In this document: piece after piece, positions 46,932-59,215 of the stretch
How positions within the stretch are numbered: the first letter of the stretch is position 1
Layout of the letters: every line of letters starts with the position of its first letter
From: Apostichopus japonicus
Taxonomy: Eukaryota > Echinodermata > Holothuroidea > Aspidochirotida > Stichopodidae
Direction: 5' to 3'
Length of the DNA: 64,000 nucleotides
NCBI RefSeq assembly: GCF_037975245.1
Contig: NC_092572.1
Coordinates: 4,420,001 to 4,484,000, forward strand
Position numbers and translations under genes: made by a program
The notes under the pieces: generated by a model
The model's input: the letters and a program-made list of their open reading frames with translations, nothing else
The model's database searches: none
Told to the model about the DNA's origin: nothing

Positions 46932-47825
46932 GTACGTATTGCGCGAAATGTTATTAATAAGCGTGATAAAACTAATGGCATTAAATTGCTTATATCATGG
47001 AACTCAATGCATATATCAAATGATAAGAGGACCTATTCATGACAGTGAAATGTCTTTCTGTTTGAATAGGGGCATATATAAGGACGCCTGGAGATCATGA
47101 AATACTCACTGCCAATACATCGATTTGTAACATCCGGTATCTACACATTACAATACATGGAAGCAATGCCATATCGTAACAATCGATAATTTTAGTACTA
47201 CTCGCTGAAAACAGACACTCACTGGTTTGCATTTATCACCAGCAATAATTTTATTTAGAGACTCTCATGAAGATGGACCCATGCTGGGTGCTCTTCCAAG
47301 TACAAGCCCTGCCAATGCAAAAAGTCCAAGCCCTGTCACTGCCCCTTCAAATTCACCTTCCTGAAATTGTACTCGGGGTTGCTAGTAATAGGCTGATGGA
47401 GCCTTGATTGTATCGAGACATGGGCCTTTTCACTAAGTTATTTTCAAGCATTACTAGTTTTGTGGAAACATGCAGGTTATACAACAGGCAATTAAATATG
47501 ATACCTTAGAGGGCATTGTGGCTTAAACATAGCCAGACAAGACAGTGGTTGCCACTCTGACACCACGATGAGGTCAGCGTTGAGGGACGTTTGGTCACAG
47601 AACTTTCTTTTTTAAGAATGACCAAAAGAAATTGTTTTGTCTCTTTATTTCTCGTCCATAATTCATAAAACTTTGAGAAGTAAAACTGTTAGTGAATAGT
47701 AACAAGACAACAAAACATAGCGTTTAAACATTATGAAAAGACTTAAGGTAATTAGGAAGGAATGTTTAAATGAAAGGCAAGTCCAGAAATGGCAAGGAGG
47801 TTTGGTGCAACAATTAAAAAGTACA
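46932..47825. repeat. Right arm of the large inverted repeat
   Basis: Complement of 42100-42973, moderately diverged with small indels. The outer end reads 'aattaaaaagtacatgaata', the inverse of the left outer end. Confidence 0.85.
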
Positions 47826-48323
47826 TGAATACAATAATATATCACCCTGTATAAGATATAAGAAAAAAATATATGTGCTCCAAGCCAAAAATGTACCTTA
47901 GTCTTACAGCGGTAAAATGTGGTTAAATTGGAGTAACACATGGTGAATTTGCCACACTAGCCCAATAGAATAAACTTATGGCACATACTTATTTTACTTG
48001 ACAAAAACTGTACATGCCATAAACTGTAAGACTGTTTAATCTTTATATTGTTGCCATGCATGTATTGAATGCAGCATATAGACCAAATCTGGTGCATATA
48101 AAATAGTATGCTATAATATACATGCGACATCATGACATACAGTATGAGTTGCTTTGTTGCATGTTTCAACTAGCCCAATGATACAATCCACCAATGGGTG
48201 AAATTTAATGTAATTTGTGGTGTACTGATCAGAGTTAAAAACAAGTTGGGAAAACAACAAAAAAACTGGGTTTCACGCACGCATAGAGCGACGATCTTCA
48301 GGCCAGTGGATGGTCAAAACAGA
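47826..48323. other. No gene recognised
   Basis: AT-rich; nothing identified. Confidence 0.4.
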
Positions 48324-49822
48324 CTACTTCTTTTTCAACCGTTTACGGTTCAATGGCTTGGGGTTCCCATGGCGACACAAAGAGATAAGCTCGGATCTCC
48401 TATTGATTGTGTCACCTCTTGTGCGTAGGATTTCCAGTTTTTCTTCTATACAAAGGTTGCAGTTGCCCGATTCTCGCTGGTAAGTGTCGGACTGCCTAAT
48501 TATGCTCCATTTAACCGAATAATCTACCTTTTGTCTCTTCAATCCCCATATGTGTTTAGATAACTCAGACTCCTTCTCGTATTTACTATTTCTGAAAGAC
48601 TTAGTGTGGTTATTGTATCTAGATTTGAAATCCCCCCCGGTAAGCCCAACATATGACCTGGTGGTGCCATCGTCACCGGAAGTAACTGTGGCCTTATACA
48701 CCACGGCACTGACAAGGCACTCACCCTGTAGGGGGCAAGAGGCTCTATCTCTGCAGTTGCAGGTTCTTATGGGGGTTTCTTGGTTGAATTTTTTCATTAC
48801 TTTAGCATTATGGGATTTTATGATTGAATTCATATTTTTCATGCAACTGTAACTCACTTTTAAAGTGTTCCTGTTGAATATTTTCCTCAGCTTTGCCCCG
48901 GGAGGGAAGTGCTTGTCGACCAGTTTGAGAAACTGGGCGCCAACGTTAGATTTCACATTTTTACTGTAAGGTGGGTTGAACCATGTTATCTTCCTGCTCC
49001 GGTTCCTTCTTTTCCTCTTAGGCTGTTCCTTCTCACCCTCCTGGGGTTGGGTGTACGAAATGGTTGCGTCGAACCCGCTACTCTTCAATGCGTCATTATA
49101 CATGCGTGCGTTGTTGTTGAAGGCGTCCTGGTCTGACGAAAGCGATGATATCCGTTTCTCTATTGCAGGGGGATGTGCTTGATTATGGCTGGCGGGTGGT
49201 TTGACTTCACATTTATGTACAGTGGTTCGTCATTGGGTTTTCGGTAGGGCTGGTGCATTCCGGTGTCTAGGTTCAGGTTCACGTCAAGGAAGTTAACTGA
49301 TTTTTTGCCTGTTTCCACCGTGATTTTGAGTCCGCAAGCTTGGAATGCTTTGATGATCTCCTTTCTGGTGCGGTCCTCTTCGCTTCCGGAGTGGCTTTGC
49401 ATCACTGCGAGCCCGTCATCTCAATACAACCCAACGCTGTCCACGTTAAGTTTCGTTCTGAGCTCGTTCAAGATGAAGAGCCCAACGAGCTCACACACTT
49501 CCGCTCCATCGAACGCCCCCATCGAGACATCAAATTCTTTGTACGCCTCCCTTTTTACCCAAGGGGTGCCTTTGTTGTCATACAATAAAGATCTCCTCGC
49601 GTGTTTAATAGCGGCGTACTCAATGTCCCGGATGTTATCGTATGTTTTGGCCCATGTGAGGCATTTACTCAGCAAATCCTCTGAGATGGAAGGGTAAAAG
49701 TCCACTATGTCAAATATTAGAAATGTAAGCTTGCTTTTCTCGTTTAGGCCATTGAACCATTTGAGCACTGAGGCGGTATTTCTCCATTGGTTCACTGATA
49801 TTTTGGCTCTAATGTTATTATT
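48324..49822 (-). pseudogene. Penelope-like element: RT palm to GIY-YIG endonuclease, broken twice
   Basis: Minus-strand frame. RT motifs are NQWRNTASVLKWF, DIVDFYPSISEDLL and GAFDGAEVCELVGL, followed by the catalytic box. There the expected arginine of YRDD is a TGA stop (49421-49423), followed in frame by DDGLAVM. A frameshift near 49172 moves to the frame that ends at 48324. That frame has a basic linker (KRKRRNRSRK), a cysteine cluster (CNCRDRASCPLQGEC) and a GIY-YIG-type nuclease: VVYKATV, SYVGLTGGDFKSRYNNH, SELSKHIW and IEEKLEIL. The C terminus is complete. The N-terminal RT half is replaced by a TA microsatellite at about 49825. Not functional as it stands. Confidence 0.9.
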
Positions 49823-49824
49823 TC

Positions 49825-49891
49825 ACATATTTACATATATATATATATATGTAAATATATAAATATTTATATATATATTTTTATATATATA

Positions 49892-49936
<45 letters not shown>

Positions 49937-50172
49937 ATATTTATATTATTTATATATAAAGTATTTTTGCCAAGGAGAAATAAACAACTGTTCCATAATC
50001 AGAACGTCCAGGGAGCTTGTCAACTCGCTGTCTTCTCGTGTTGCAATTTATTACACAGTCACGAACAGAAATAGATGGCGTTGTTTAAGAACATTTTAAT
50101 ATCTACTGTGAAAATTCAACAAAGTCAGGGTTAGCTTTCAGTAGTTATATATATATATATATATATATATAT
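49825..50172. repeat. TA-rich microsatellites
   Basis: Imperfect TA/TTTA tracts at 49826-49965 and a TA tract at 50146-50172, with about 180 bp of unassigned sequence between them. Confidence 0.9.
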
Positions 50173-50202
50173 AACTATATATAACTATTTTTTATATATA
50201 AC

Positions 50203-50300
50203 TAATTTTTTTTCACTGTTCTTGATTTTCCAACTCATTACGATTTTCATTTATATATATTCATTTGCCTTTGTCGTTTACCTCCATTGCATTTACATAA
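50203..50300 (+). repeat. SINE tail fragment
   Basis: Repeats the 3' part of the SINE at 50440-50681: 'ttcactgttcttgattttcc', 'aactcattacgattttcatt' and 'cctccattgcattt'. The tRNA-like head is absent. Confidence 0.7.
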
Positions 50301-50439
50301 AGTCTGTTCAAAGTATCTCTTGCGAGATCCGGCTTTAGGAATCACAAATGATTTTCGAGTTGGTTAGCATCATGAATTTGATCTCTAGAGTAAGGCAAAA
50401 TATGTCACCAAAAACAGAACTAGTATTGTTCGATACAGG

Positions 50440-50670
50440 TGACAAACGCCTACAGTGGAATTACGACCTTCCTTACCGGTTTCGAACCTCTGGACATACA
50501 ATCAGCGTCCATAGCCTAGTGGTTAGGGTGTCCGCGTACAGAGCGGAAGGCCCTTGGTTCGAATCCCGGTGGAGGCTGAAAGTTTTTTCACTGTTCTTGA
50601 TTTTCCAACTCATTACGATTTTCATTTATATATATTCATTTGCCTTTGTCGTGTACCTCCATTGCATTGC

Positions 50671-50681
<11 letters not shown>
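50440..50681 (+). repeat. tRNA-like SINE with TA tail, copy C
   Basis: Starts 'gacaaacgcctacagtgg'. The tRNA-like block has 'catagcctagtggttagggt' (A-box) and GGTTCGAATCCCGG (B-box), followed by 'aactcattacgattttcatt' and a TA microsatellite at 50682-50720. Best preserved of the three copies. Confidence 0.8.
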
Positions 50682-50720
<39 letters not shown>

Positions 50721-50730
<10 letters not shown>

Positions 50731-51471
50731 GATATGTTTTTCTTTATAATATTTAACTTACTATTCACAGAGGAATAACAAATTGTTACAAAAAAGTTGC
50801 ATTTTGATGAAATTCTTAATACAGAGAACATTGATAGTAAAGCAAACCATCCAAATATTTCCAGGATAAATAAACAAGAAAATTATAATTGAAAAATAAT
50901 GCTTTGAAGAACATATACCGTCATGACATCACATACCATCCACCGTGATCCACTGCAGGGAAGGATCCAAGCCAGAGTGAAATCAGTGAACCAAATATAT
51001 TGAGTTGGGGAAAAGATATCCAAGAAAAGATACGTGATTGCCAATTATATATACAATGAGGAATGTTTGTTTTGTTTGTTTAAGTTTCACATCGTCTGCC
51101 ACTTGTGTATAATTTATCGCCCTTGTATCGAGAGCGGATATGGCAGATTTTCGTTTTGTGTATAAAAATAAACATGGATGTATCAAGTTTTGCTGGAGAT
51201 TGATTGAGCAATGATAATTGTTTTATAATTATTGGTATTATTGCTTCGACTTTAGAATTGTCGTTTCGCAGAAAGGCACTCTCGGTGACGACGTTAAGAA
51301 TGCTCTTGACAATCGGGTCACAGCGTAGGAATTTGTTACCATTTTGTCAATAGTATAGGCTACTTAAATGACATGTAGGCCTTAATAAATTATATGAACT
51401 TTCAGTCTGTCTCCTATGATTTCATTTTTTGTTCTGGCCTACAAATTAATATGTACGGTAGTTACACGCGC
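50721..51471. other. No gene recognised
   Basis: AT-rich flank between the SINE tail and the TTAA element. Confidence 0.4.
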
Positions 51472-51742
51472 TTAAAGGTCAAGTGACACGTAATAGATTT
51501 CCTTCAAACTTACACAAATTGAAAAGCTACATATCAAAACCCTATATTCCAAATTTGGAGTTCCACAATCGTTTCTTTGCTGTTTTAATTAAGTTAATAA
51601 CCAAGCTAATTCCGAAAGATAATGACGTCACGGGGGGAACCGCCAATGTTACCAAAACTAAGTATGCCTAATATGCTAACCGAGATCAAAGCCGTAAACA
51701 ATACGTCACGAACAGTAACAGTAAACAAAATATCAGATGAGA

Positions 51743-52067
51743 ATGGGTGCACAACAGTACAAGAAAGTTTCGTGTTCGTCAAACACTGTAGACAGCGATA
51801 GCTTAGTACCAGTGCACTCAGCCAGCCTAGCTGCCTATAAGTAAAGATTGGCTTGGACCTTCGAGCGAATCTTGTGTGTGCAGTGCGCCCTTCACCAGTT
51901 AAAGTTTCGATTCCTATCGCCTATCCGCGCAACTTGGACTTGGAACACCAACAGCTCGCCGTCTACAAGACAATGCCGTTCCTTCTCTATTTGGAGAAAG
52001 TATCTTCAAATCTCGAGGAGATATAGAAACAAGTAGACCAGTAGTTGCGAAGCTGGATCGGAAAAGA
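51743..52067 (+). pseudogene. THAP-like DNA-binding exon of the TTAA transposon (decayed)
   Basis: Starts at ATG 51743. After a frameshift near 51837 the second frame reads KDWLGPSSESCVCSAPFTS, a TAA, then SFDSYRLSAQLGLGTPTARR and LQDNAVPSLFGES. It ends at a good donor AAAGA|GTAAGT. VCS...F..SF and NAVPSLF are the C-terminal hallmarks of THAP zinc fingers. The zinc-binding histidine after CS is a proline here, and the first cysteine pair is incomplete. Domain identity is moderately sure; function is lost. Confidence 0.55.
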
Positions 52068-53302
52068 GTAAGTGTATTTTCTGGCCTAGGCCTACTACAA
52101 CAATGACTAACTTGGTATTATTACTATCTTACAGTAGGCTAATTCTTATAATTACGTTAGGTTAGTTAGGCCCTAAATTAGGTACGGCGACGATAAAGTT
52201 AGGCGAAGGCTAGGGCTATATTAACTTTTATTTGTGGTACATCATGACAAATCCAGAATAACAAGCATAAGATGTTTACATGTCATTTTGCCCAATATTA
52301 TAATGTGCTCCCACCTATATCTATATACTCAGAGTCATAGCTCATATGTTTCACAGTAAATGACATCCTTATATTTTGCCATTTTTGTTGGTAGGGCTGC
52401 AATTTTTGTTGCAAGAGAAAACGCTTGTGACAGGTACTTTCAAACATATCAAACTGCTTTCTTAAATGAACTTTCATAACTTCCTTGTTATTTTCTTTCC
52501 CAATTTTCAATACTTAGATTAATCTAGAAGCTGTTCCCCAACCAACTGCAGTGAAAATAAAGGCAGGATTCTGCAGAATGTACATCTCCATCTAAAGGTA
52601 GCATGATCTTATAGACATGTGCTTGATATTACCGAAAAACAGTTGGGAAATGGGGGAGGGGAGGGTGGTGACAGGCATTAAAGATTTAAGTAGTCAGTTT
52701 TGAACGGGATACAAGGAATCTCCACCAGTAAAACATTGAGGCATGTATATGGGGGGGGGGGGCAAGCTACCAGACAAAAAGGAGGCAGGGGGGTTGGGGG
52801 GAGAAAATGTGGTAGAGAAGTGTAAGCTAGGGTACTGGAAGAATGGAAAACTTTCATACATCTATATAGTATTCTATAGCAGAAGTGAGTACAGGGGCCA
52901 AAATTTTAGAAACAGTACTCGTTGAAAGCAAAATAGCAATTAAAACTGCACATCGGGCAGGCTGACTAGGGGATAATATACATTGTATTTTATCCATCAT
53001 ATCCGCCTGCCTGACGAGAGTGGTTGAGGAGGCTATACCTGATGGCTTCACAGGAAAATATAAAGGCTACAGCTATAGTTACTGAGAGAAGGGAGATTAC
53101 ATTGTAGTTATACTATATGAAACCAAGCTGAAGTCATTTGCAATGCTCATGGTGTGAGTGGCCCATATTTTTGCAGCCACATAAAGCAGGAGGATATGCT
53201 CTCCTTCAGAAAAGATAAGTGAACCATCTAGGCAGCTGACCCCTGTCCAAGAGCAGCCTACTGTATGTGTGTGGTATAATAAGCGTTTATTATAATTTTC
53301 AG

Positions 53303-53538
53303 TGAATGTAACACATGTAGAAGTCCAGTGTTCACTGGTCCCCCTACCACCATTGAAGTTGCTGACTGGACCAACAGAGACAAGAACACCATCAAAGCAA
53401 CCAGGGCCATCTCACAGTGGCGATGATGGTCCGTCTGCTGCTGTGGCATCCACATCGAGATACACCGAAAAACCGCCAGGTAGTCCGGACTACACTCCAT
53501 CAGTTAACTCATCTGAACATGACAAAGATGACCCTTGA
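53303..53538 (+). pseudogene. Possible second exon of the TTAA transposon gene
   Basis: Acceptor ATTTTCAG at 53302, then about 75 codons rich in Ser, Pro and Thr (TETRTPSKQPGPSH, PPGSPDYTPSVNSSEHD), ending in TGA followed directly by an AAG|GTAATT donor-like site. It looks like the disordered linker that follows a THAP domain. Phase does not match the exon ending at 52067, so another exon or decay must intervene. Confidence 0.35.
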
Positions 53539-56500
53539 AGGTAATTTTCAAGATTGATAGTAGATTAGTCTGGAAAATCAATTGGTGCCATAACTTTCTG
53601 GAAAGAGGATCATTATTAATTTTGACACCAACACTGTGGGGCAGTCTGGAATGTGTGGTGAGGCCATCAGTCTTTACTTCAATTAGCATATACATACTGT
53701 ATCTGGTAGTTGTCACAGCTGTATGTGAACAAGAACTAAAGGCACAAACAAGTAGTTGGATTTAACAGAGTATATTATATCTTCACTTGGCTGGATATCT
53801 GCTACTGAATACAAATGGTGAAAGTTGCATCTTATACACTCTTTTACCATGGATTACAAGGGAATGGGACAGGATGTTACTCTGTCCACATGTTTACTTT
53901 ACTACATAAACAGTGGTTAAGCTACTGAGACAATGACCACACATCCTGCTGAAGATTACATAATCCATAATATTAGGTGCACAAACAGGTGTAGGGTTTT
54001 TGTTGTAATCAGTAAAAAATATATTGGAATTGTTCAGGCACAAGTTGCCATGTATCCACACCAATTGAGGTGTACTCAGCTGTCGCCTTAGTTGGGCATC
54101 CAAAGACTTGACCGACAACTGTGCCATGCCTACTGACTGAAATGGAGTGATTGGAATGCCTCTATCTAAATGGTATGTTTTTATGAACTATTATTATATT
54201 ATTCTTGATATCTTTACTATTCTACAGATTATGTATGGGAACTTCTTGACTGCTTGCAACAACTTCTGCAGAAGTGGAACTCTGGGAGAGGAGTGTCCTG
54301 TTCCTGTCAGAAAAGAGCCCCCACCCCTTGCAAGCTCCTATGTTCATCCGAACAATGAGGATGCCATAAAACAACACCGAAGCAGATTTCAAAAGCTTTG
54401 CTGAAGTACTGTTGTTGATGGCCTCCCAAGTTCTAATTTTGTTTCATTGTAGTGGGGAGCAATCGACTCTGTGAATCGTCTGTTCACATGGTGTATGGCA
54501 CAGCTGCAGAGCAGTGTTAATTAACAGGTCGCTGGAAGTTGCTAAAGTTTTACATTCAAGTTTTACTTACATCTGGTTTCCATTGTAACTAACTATTAGT
54601 AATGATAACATTATATTTAAAAAAAGTTCCAATGACAAGTATTCCTTTTTAGAGAGCTTAGACTTCATAAATATAAATTTCATGCTGACTTACTATTTGT
54701 ATGCAACTTTGGTGTTTCAAACATGTTGCCAATTTTTTTGTTTTTCTCGAAAAGAATTGACAGAAATTTGCTGTTTGTTCCCTGCATGGGATAAAATGTA
54801 ATTTTTTTTATCTCATTTATGATCAAGTAACCTTGATATTCCATGGATTAATGAACAATTTCAGATTGATTCTCATTACACTTTTATTAAAATGAAAGCC
54901 TAAGCTCTCCAGATCCCATTGACATAGTGGTTTAGGGTATTTTATTCAAACTATTCTTCTATTTTATCCTAGTATATTTGAGATTTCAATCATCCAGATT
55001 TTGTTGGCAGGCTACTAGAAGTGACAGCTTTGCTTACAAGAGAGAATACATACAAAAAATTAACTTGAGTTTTTATTATTTATTACTGTTATGTACTTCC
55101 CAAACTTGAAATGTAAACTTTCATCCAAGATTGTAGTTAATACCATGAACCTGAAAAATGTAAGCTGGAATTCCAAAATGTTCACCATTCAGCCACAAAA
55201 CAGACAGGACTGAACCCTGTTTCTATAAAACTTTGCAGAAATGATACTATGACTTGGCATAAACAGTCCACATTCTCACAGTCTTGATAATTTAAATCCT
55301 TCATACTGTTCAGATGGTAAAGCTTCTCTAATCCTCCTTACTGCATAGGATGGAAGAACAACACAAATCTCCTTCCCTAAAAACTGCTAGCTCATCCGTA
55401 CAAGTTGTCTGTATGCTGTGTGTCTGTATTTCCTGTAAAATAATCATATGAAAACCAGCTATAAAAGATGAAGACACACAAAAGCTTGGTAGCCATCTGG
55501 GGACGTCAATTTTAAAATAAATTTCTATATGATTTCCAGAATTTGTTTGGCCCCTAAATCTGCCTCCCCTAAAGTAAGCCTAGCTATGCCATTTATATAA
55601 ACTGATCATTGTATTTTGGGGACTAAAATTTGTAAATGGATCGTGCACAAGCATGGTGGACATTTTTTGTGTGGCATTTGGTTCCATGGCTCAGTGTTAA
55701 TGACTACTATGTCAGTCAGCATGATAAGGGTTAACCTCAAGGGCATTACACCAGTTTTTGGACAAAATGACCTAATCAGAAGCAGGTTTTGAACATGGTG
55801 CACAAATTTTCTTGATCAAATCTATATCTTAATGTTATTCCTTTAACAACGAAACAAAACTAAACTATGAATACACCCTCTGTATTGTTACATCTTTCAA
55901 CAGCAGGTCAGAGCAATGGATCAAGGTATACAACAAAAATAATGTATTCTATACTTACTCTTGGATCCTGTTTTCCTGTGCACGTCCACCATACTGTTGA
56001 CGGTACATGTAGTAGGCTGTCTGAAGAAACAATGGGTTCAGGCACATAGCTTCAAAACCTGGGTGTAAGGTGATGCATGCAGCACCTTCTTCATCCATCA
56101 CAGTCCTTACTTATCTATTTCGCTGCAGCATCTACACTCCCTTGCTGTAGGCATCACAGCACATTGGCCACAATGACACCTGTAAACAATACAAACCAGT
56201 TCAAATAATAAAGAGCCAATTCAATGACTTCATACCAACCTCAATTATTGGGGCATACTGTACTAACATGTCAAAATAGAAAAGGGGCACCTCTGAAGGG
56301 CAATCTACCGTTGAAGCTTCTTACAAGTAACATCACTAGTAAGGAGGGGGTAGCCTCTTCTTAGAAGTCTTGCCTCTGTTGGGACAATGCTGCAAAGGAA
56401 AATAAAACAGGCCGATGTTGCCTCGTTTCCAACTCTTTCCCACTTCTGAATCCATTCCCTAGATTGAGAAAATCTGGTTATGAAATTACAGTAGCTCAAG

Positions 56501-57114
56501 CGGAAATGACAAAAAGCTGGTGTGAGGTGCCACCTCTCCCCCACCCTTTCCCTGATTTGTGGTAATTTCACTAATTTGCCACTAGGAAGAAAATGCAAAG
56601 AATTTATGAAAAAAGAAGTCAATGGATGTTTTGTTCGATGTCTTATGTATCAATTTTTCATTTTTCATCTTAATCCAAATCTTAACTTTCTTGTCACAGA
56701 CTGCTGAAAAAGGTAATATTTTCGAGAAGTTTGAGATTTCTCCATACCCAATGCACTGCGCAGAACATATACAGTTTGCACTCTTCTGCGCTGCCCCCCC
56801 CCGTGACGTCACTGAATCTATTACGTAATAGTACTTTTTACCGATTTCTACCCCTTTGGAGACGGAAAAAAATCGCGGTGTTGGGTTTTTGTTAATGTAA
56901 GAATTGTTAAGTTTAATATTATGTAAAGTCAAGTCTACGTGTCGCTTGACCTTTAAACGTATACCTCCCCCTTACCCTCATAACGACCGAAGAAGACAAA
57001 GGTGTCTTAGACAGGGGAGTGGTCCTTCCCCGGATATCGTCTTTACAAAATTTATATAATGTGGTTTGAGTTTTGTAACGCTGAAGTTTTGTAACGTTGT
57101 GTATATTTGTAACG

Positions 57115-57116
<2 letters not shown>

Positions 57117-57153
<37 letters not shown>
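57117..57153. repeat. (TA)n microsatellite
   Basis: About 37 bases of TA. Confidence 0.95.
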
Positions 57154-57154
<1 letters not shown>

Positions 57155-57439
57155 CTAACAAGCTTCTCCAGCTCATTGTTGACAGGGTGGCCATCACTGA
57201 TTCATGGGATCTATGTTTTCTACAATAAAACAATTTGTCAAACATCTGTTTTGTACTTTGTGGTTGAACCAGAAGGAAGCCGATCACAGCATTCTTTGCA
57301 ACTTTTCCATAGTAATGTGTATTGAGGAATGGAAAGACATAAACACAATGAACAAGTATATATCATTGCACTATCTACCCATTAAACTGTCAGAGCAGTC
57401 ACTACACAGTCACTACATATTGGCACCATCATCAACTAT

Positions 57440-57833
57440 CTATTGTATGATGGTTTGAGTAGCATGGCTGCCTAGTTTTACAAACGATTTACACTACAAG
57501 CGTCCTGGTAACTAGACGCACCTCGGCAACATAACAAATGTACTGTTGAGTTATTTCTCTGACCACTCTTAGATCAAGGTATGCGCCATACTGAGCGCAT
57601 GTCTAGGAGGCAGGGCCCTTGGTACAACACAATTCTATTGTATGATATATAGTTCGAAGAACTCCCACTGAACATTGTTACTAACATAACAAATTTCTAT
57701 TGTATGATGGTTTGAATAGCACGGCTGACCAGTATTACTAACGGTTTTCCCTATAAGCGACCTGGTAATAAGACGCACCTTGGCAACATAACAAATTTAT
57801 AATTGAATTATTTGGCTGACCACTCTTAGATCT
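57440..57833. repeat. Direct repeat, about 136 bp, copies 257 bp apart
   Basis: 57440-57575 and 57697-57833 share 'ctattgtatgatggtttga', 'agacgcacct.ggcaacata' and 'ctgaccactcttagatc'. A TA microsatellite follows at 57843-57900. Confidence 0.8.
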
Positions 57834-57841
57834 CCACTCTT

Positions 57842-57904
<63 letters not shown>

Positions 57905-57905
<1 letters not shown>

Positions 57906-58822
57906 GTATATAGCCTATATGCCTGTGCCGTAACTAAATCTTTCCACAATTCCTGTTGATTTATTAATATTAAGGTTGCTCAAACTTCTTGAATATTAGC
58001 TCTTACTTACCATGCAGTACGCCGATACTTGAAGATATATGAATTCGATATTAACATACGATCTCATTAACCGTTGTTAAATCTCGTTGAGTATTTAATC
58101 CAGCATTCCATTCTTAGGGATCATACACAGTTTCCCTTTACAATAACTTTCACTTTCAATTGGTTTATTTTTTTCACTTTTGTCAGTATTCATTAATGCT
58201 GAGTGTTTATTATTCATTCAACTTATGACGCGCCTGTAAATAACACACTGCAATATATTACTCTCGAACTCCAGCTACCAACAGAGTAGGTTTACTGATC
58301 GCCCAGTTCTTAATCAGAGCTGCAATTTTACTCAAATCAAAGGGTTCCACTATCAGCCCGATACGTCATATTTGAAGCAAACTTCGTCCGTGTCGATGCA
58401 TTTCATTATCCCAACGCTGTGAAGGCTTTTAAAGACGATAGTAGCTTATAATAACTGATTATTAATTATTAATAAAGTAACCTATTTTAGCATTTTGCTG
58501 TTAATCAATAAAATCAATTTTAAGAAGACCAAAACAGTTTTTTTTTTACGAAACACATTTCCCGAAGCATTACACAAATTCGACAAACATCCAAATATGA
58601 TCATGTACCTCAAGATATGTCAAGCACGAGCAATCCCCGTATTTAGCTATGGGCATGTTTGTGGAGGGAGCGGGCCTGGAAGTTGTTTGGAAACCTGTCA
58701 GCAGAATCTATCCGGGCAATGACATTACTTGTTGGTCAGCTAATGTAAGGCCACGTGCAATCACAAAGCCGTGGTGCTAGCTGTCAGACATAAGCATTCC
58801 GTATCTATGATTACATCTGAAT
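57905..58822. other. No gene recognised
   Basis: Single-copy-looking sequence. An open frame at 58495-58722 has no recognisable domain and no splice context. Confidence 0.4.
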
Positions 58823-58874
58823 GTCACGTGTATAGATCATTGAAAACACACTGTTAGTAGATAGTTTTATCAGC

Positions 58875-58880
58875 TTTATT
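58875..58880 (-). promoter_or_regulatory. Polyadenylation signal AATAAA of peptide gene copy 2
   Basis: TTTATT on the plus strand at the position equivalent to 29094-29099; the surrounding T-run is two bases shorter but the signal is kept. Confidence 0.5.
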
Positions 58881-59215
58881 CAAATCCAATCATAAACATG
58901 ATCAGAGGTCGTCAAATCAAATAGTGTGATACAATACGCACTTCCCACTACCATTAACCGTTGGAGTTTAAATAACGAGAACATTGTTCCCTGCATGCAT
59001 GGTCTGTATGATTTTTCGTTCACTTTTAGATAGCTGGAAGTATGAAGAGATCGCCATTTTGCAAGAGAGAAGAAAAACAGACAATTGTAACAGTTAAATA
59101 TCTAACTCGATTACCGGTGCTATCAGATGATAAGAAATAGACATGAAAACAAACATATAAGCCTATACACTGAATACACATGGCACTTACTTAATAAGAA
59201 CTTCTCTTGTATTAT

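Larger units (their letters stand above)
51476..56952 (+). mobile_element. TTAA-target DNA transposon with THAP remnants (Kolobok-like), 5477 bp
   Basis: Left end AGGTCAAGTGACACGTA and right end (inverted) AGGTCAAGCGACACGTA. TTAA flanks both (51472-51475 and 56953-56956). Only piggyBac and Kolobok elements commonly use TTAA, and Kolobok transposases carry THAP domains. A decayed THAP-like exon at 51743-52067 therefore points to Kolobok. A possible further exon lies at 53303-53538. I could not find the catalytic core, so the element is probably defective. Confidence 0.65.

Noticed and set aside
48324-49822. Host GIY-YIG nuclease gene
   Set aside because: It is fused to Penelope-type RT motifs with a stop and a frameshift, so it is a decayed retroelement.
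58495-58722. 75-residue frame near the second duplicated segment
   Set aside because: No domain, no splice sites and no conserved counterpart upstream of copy 1.
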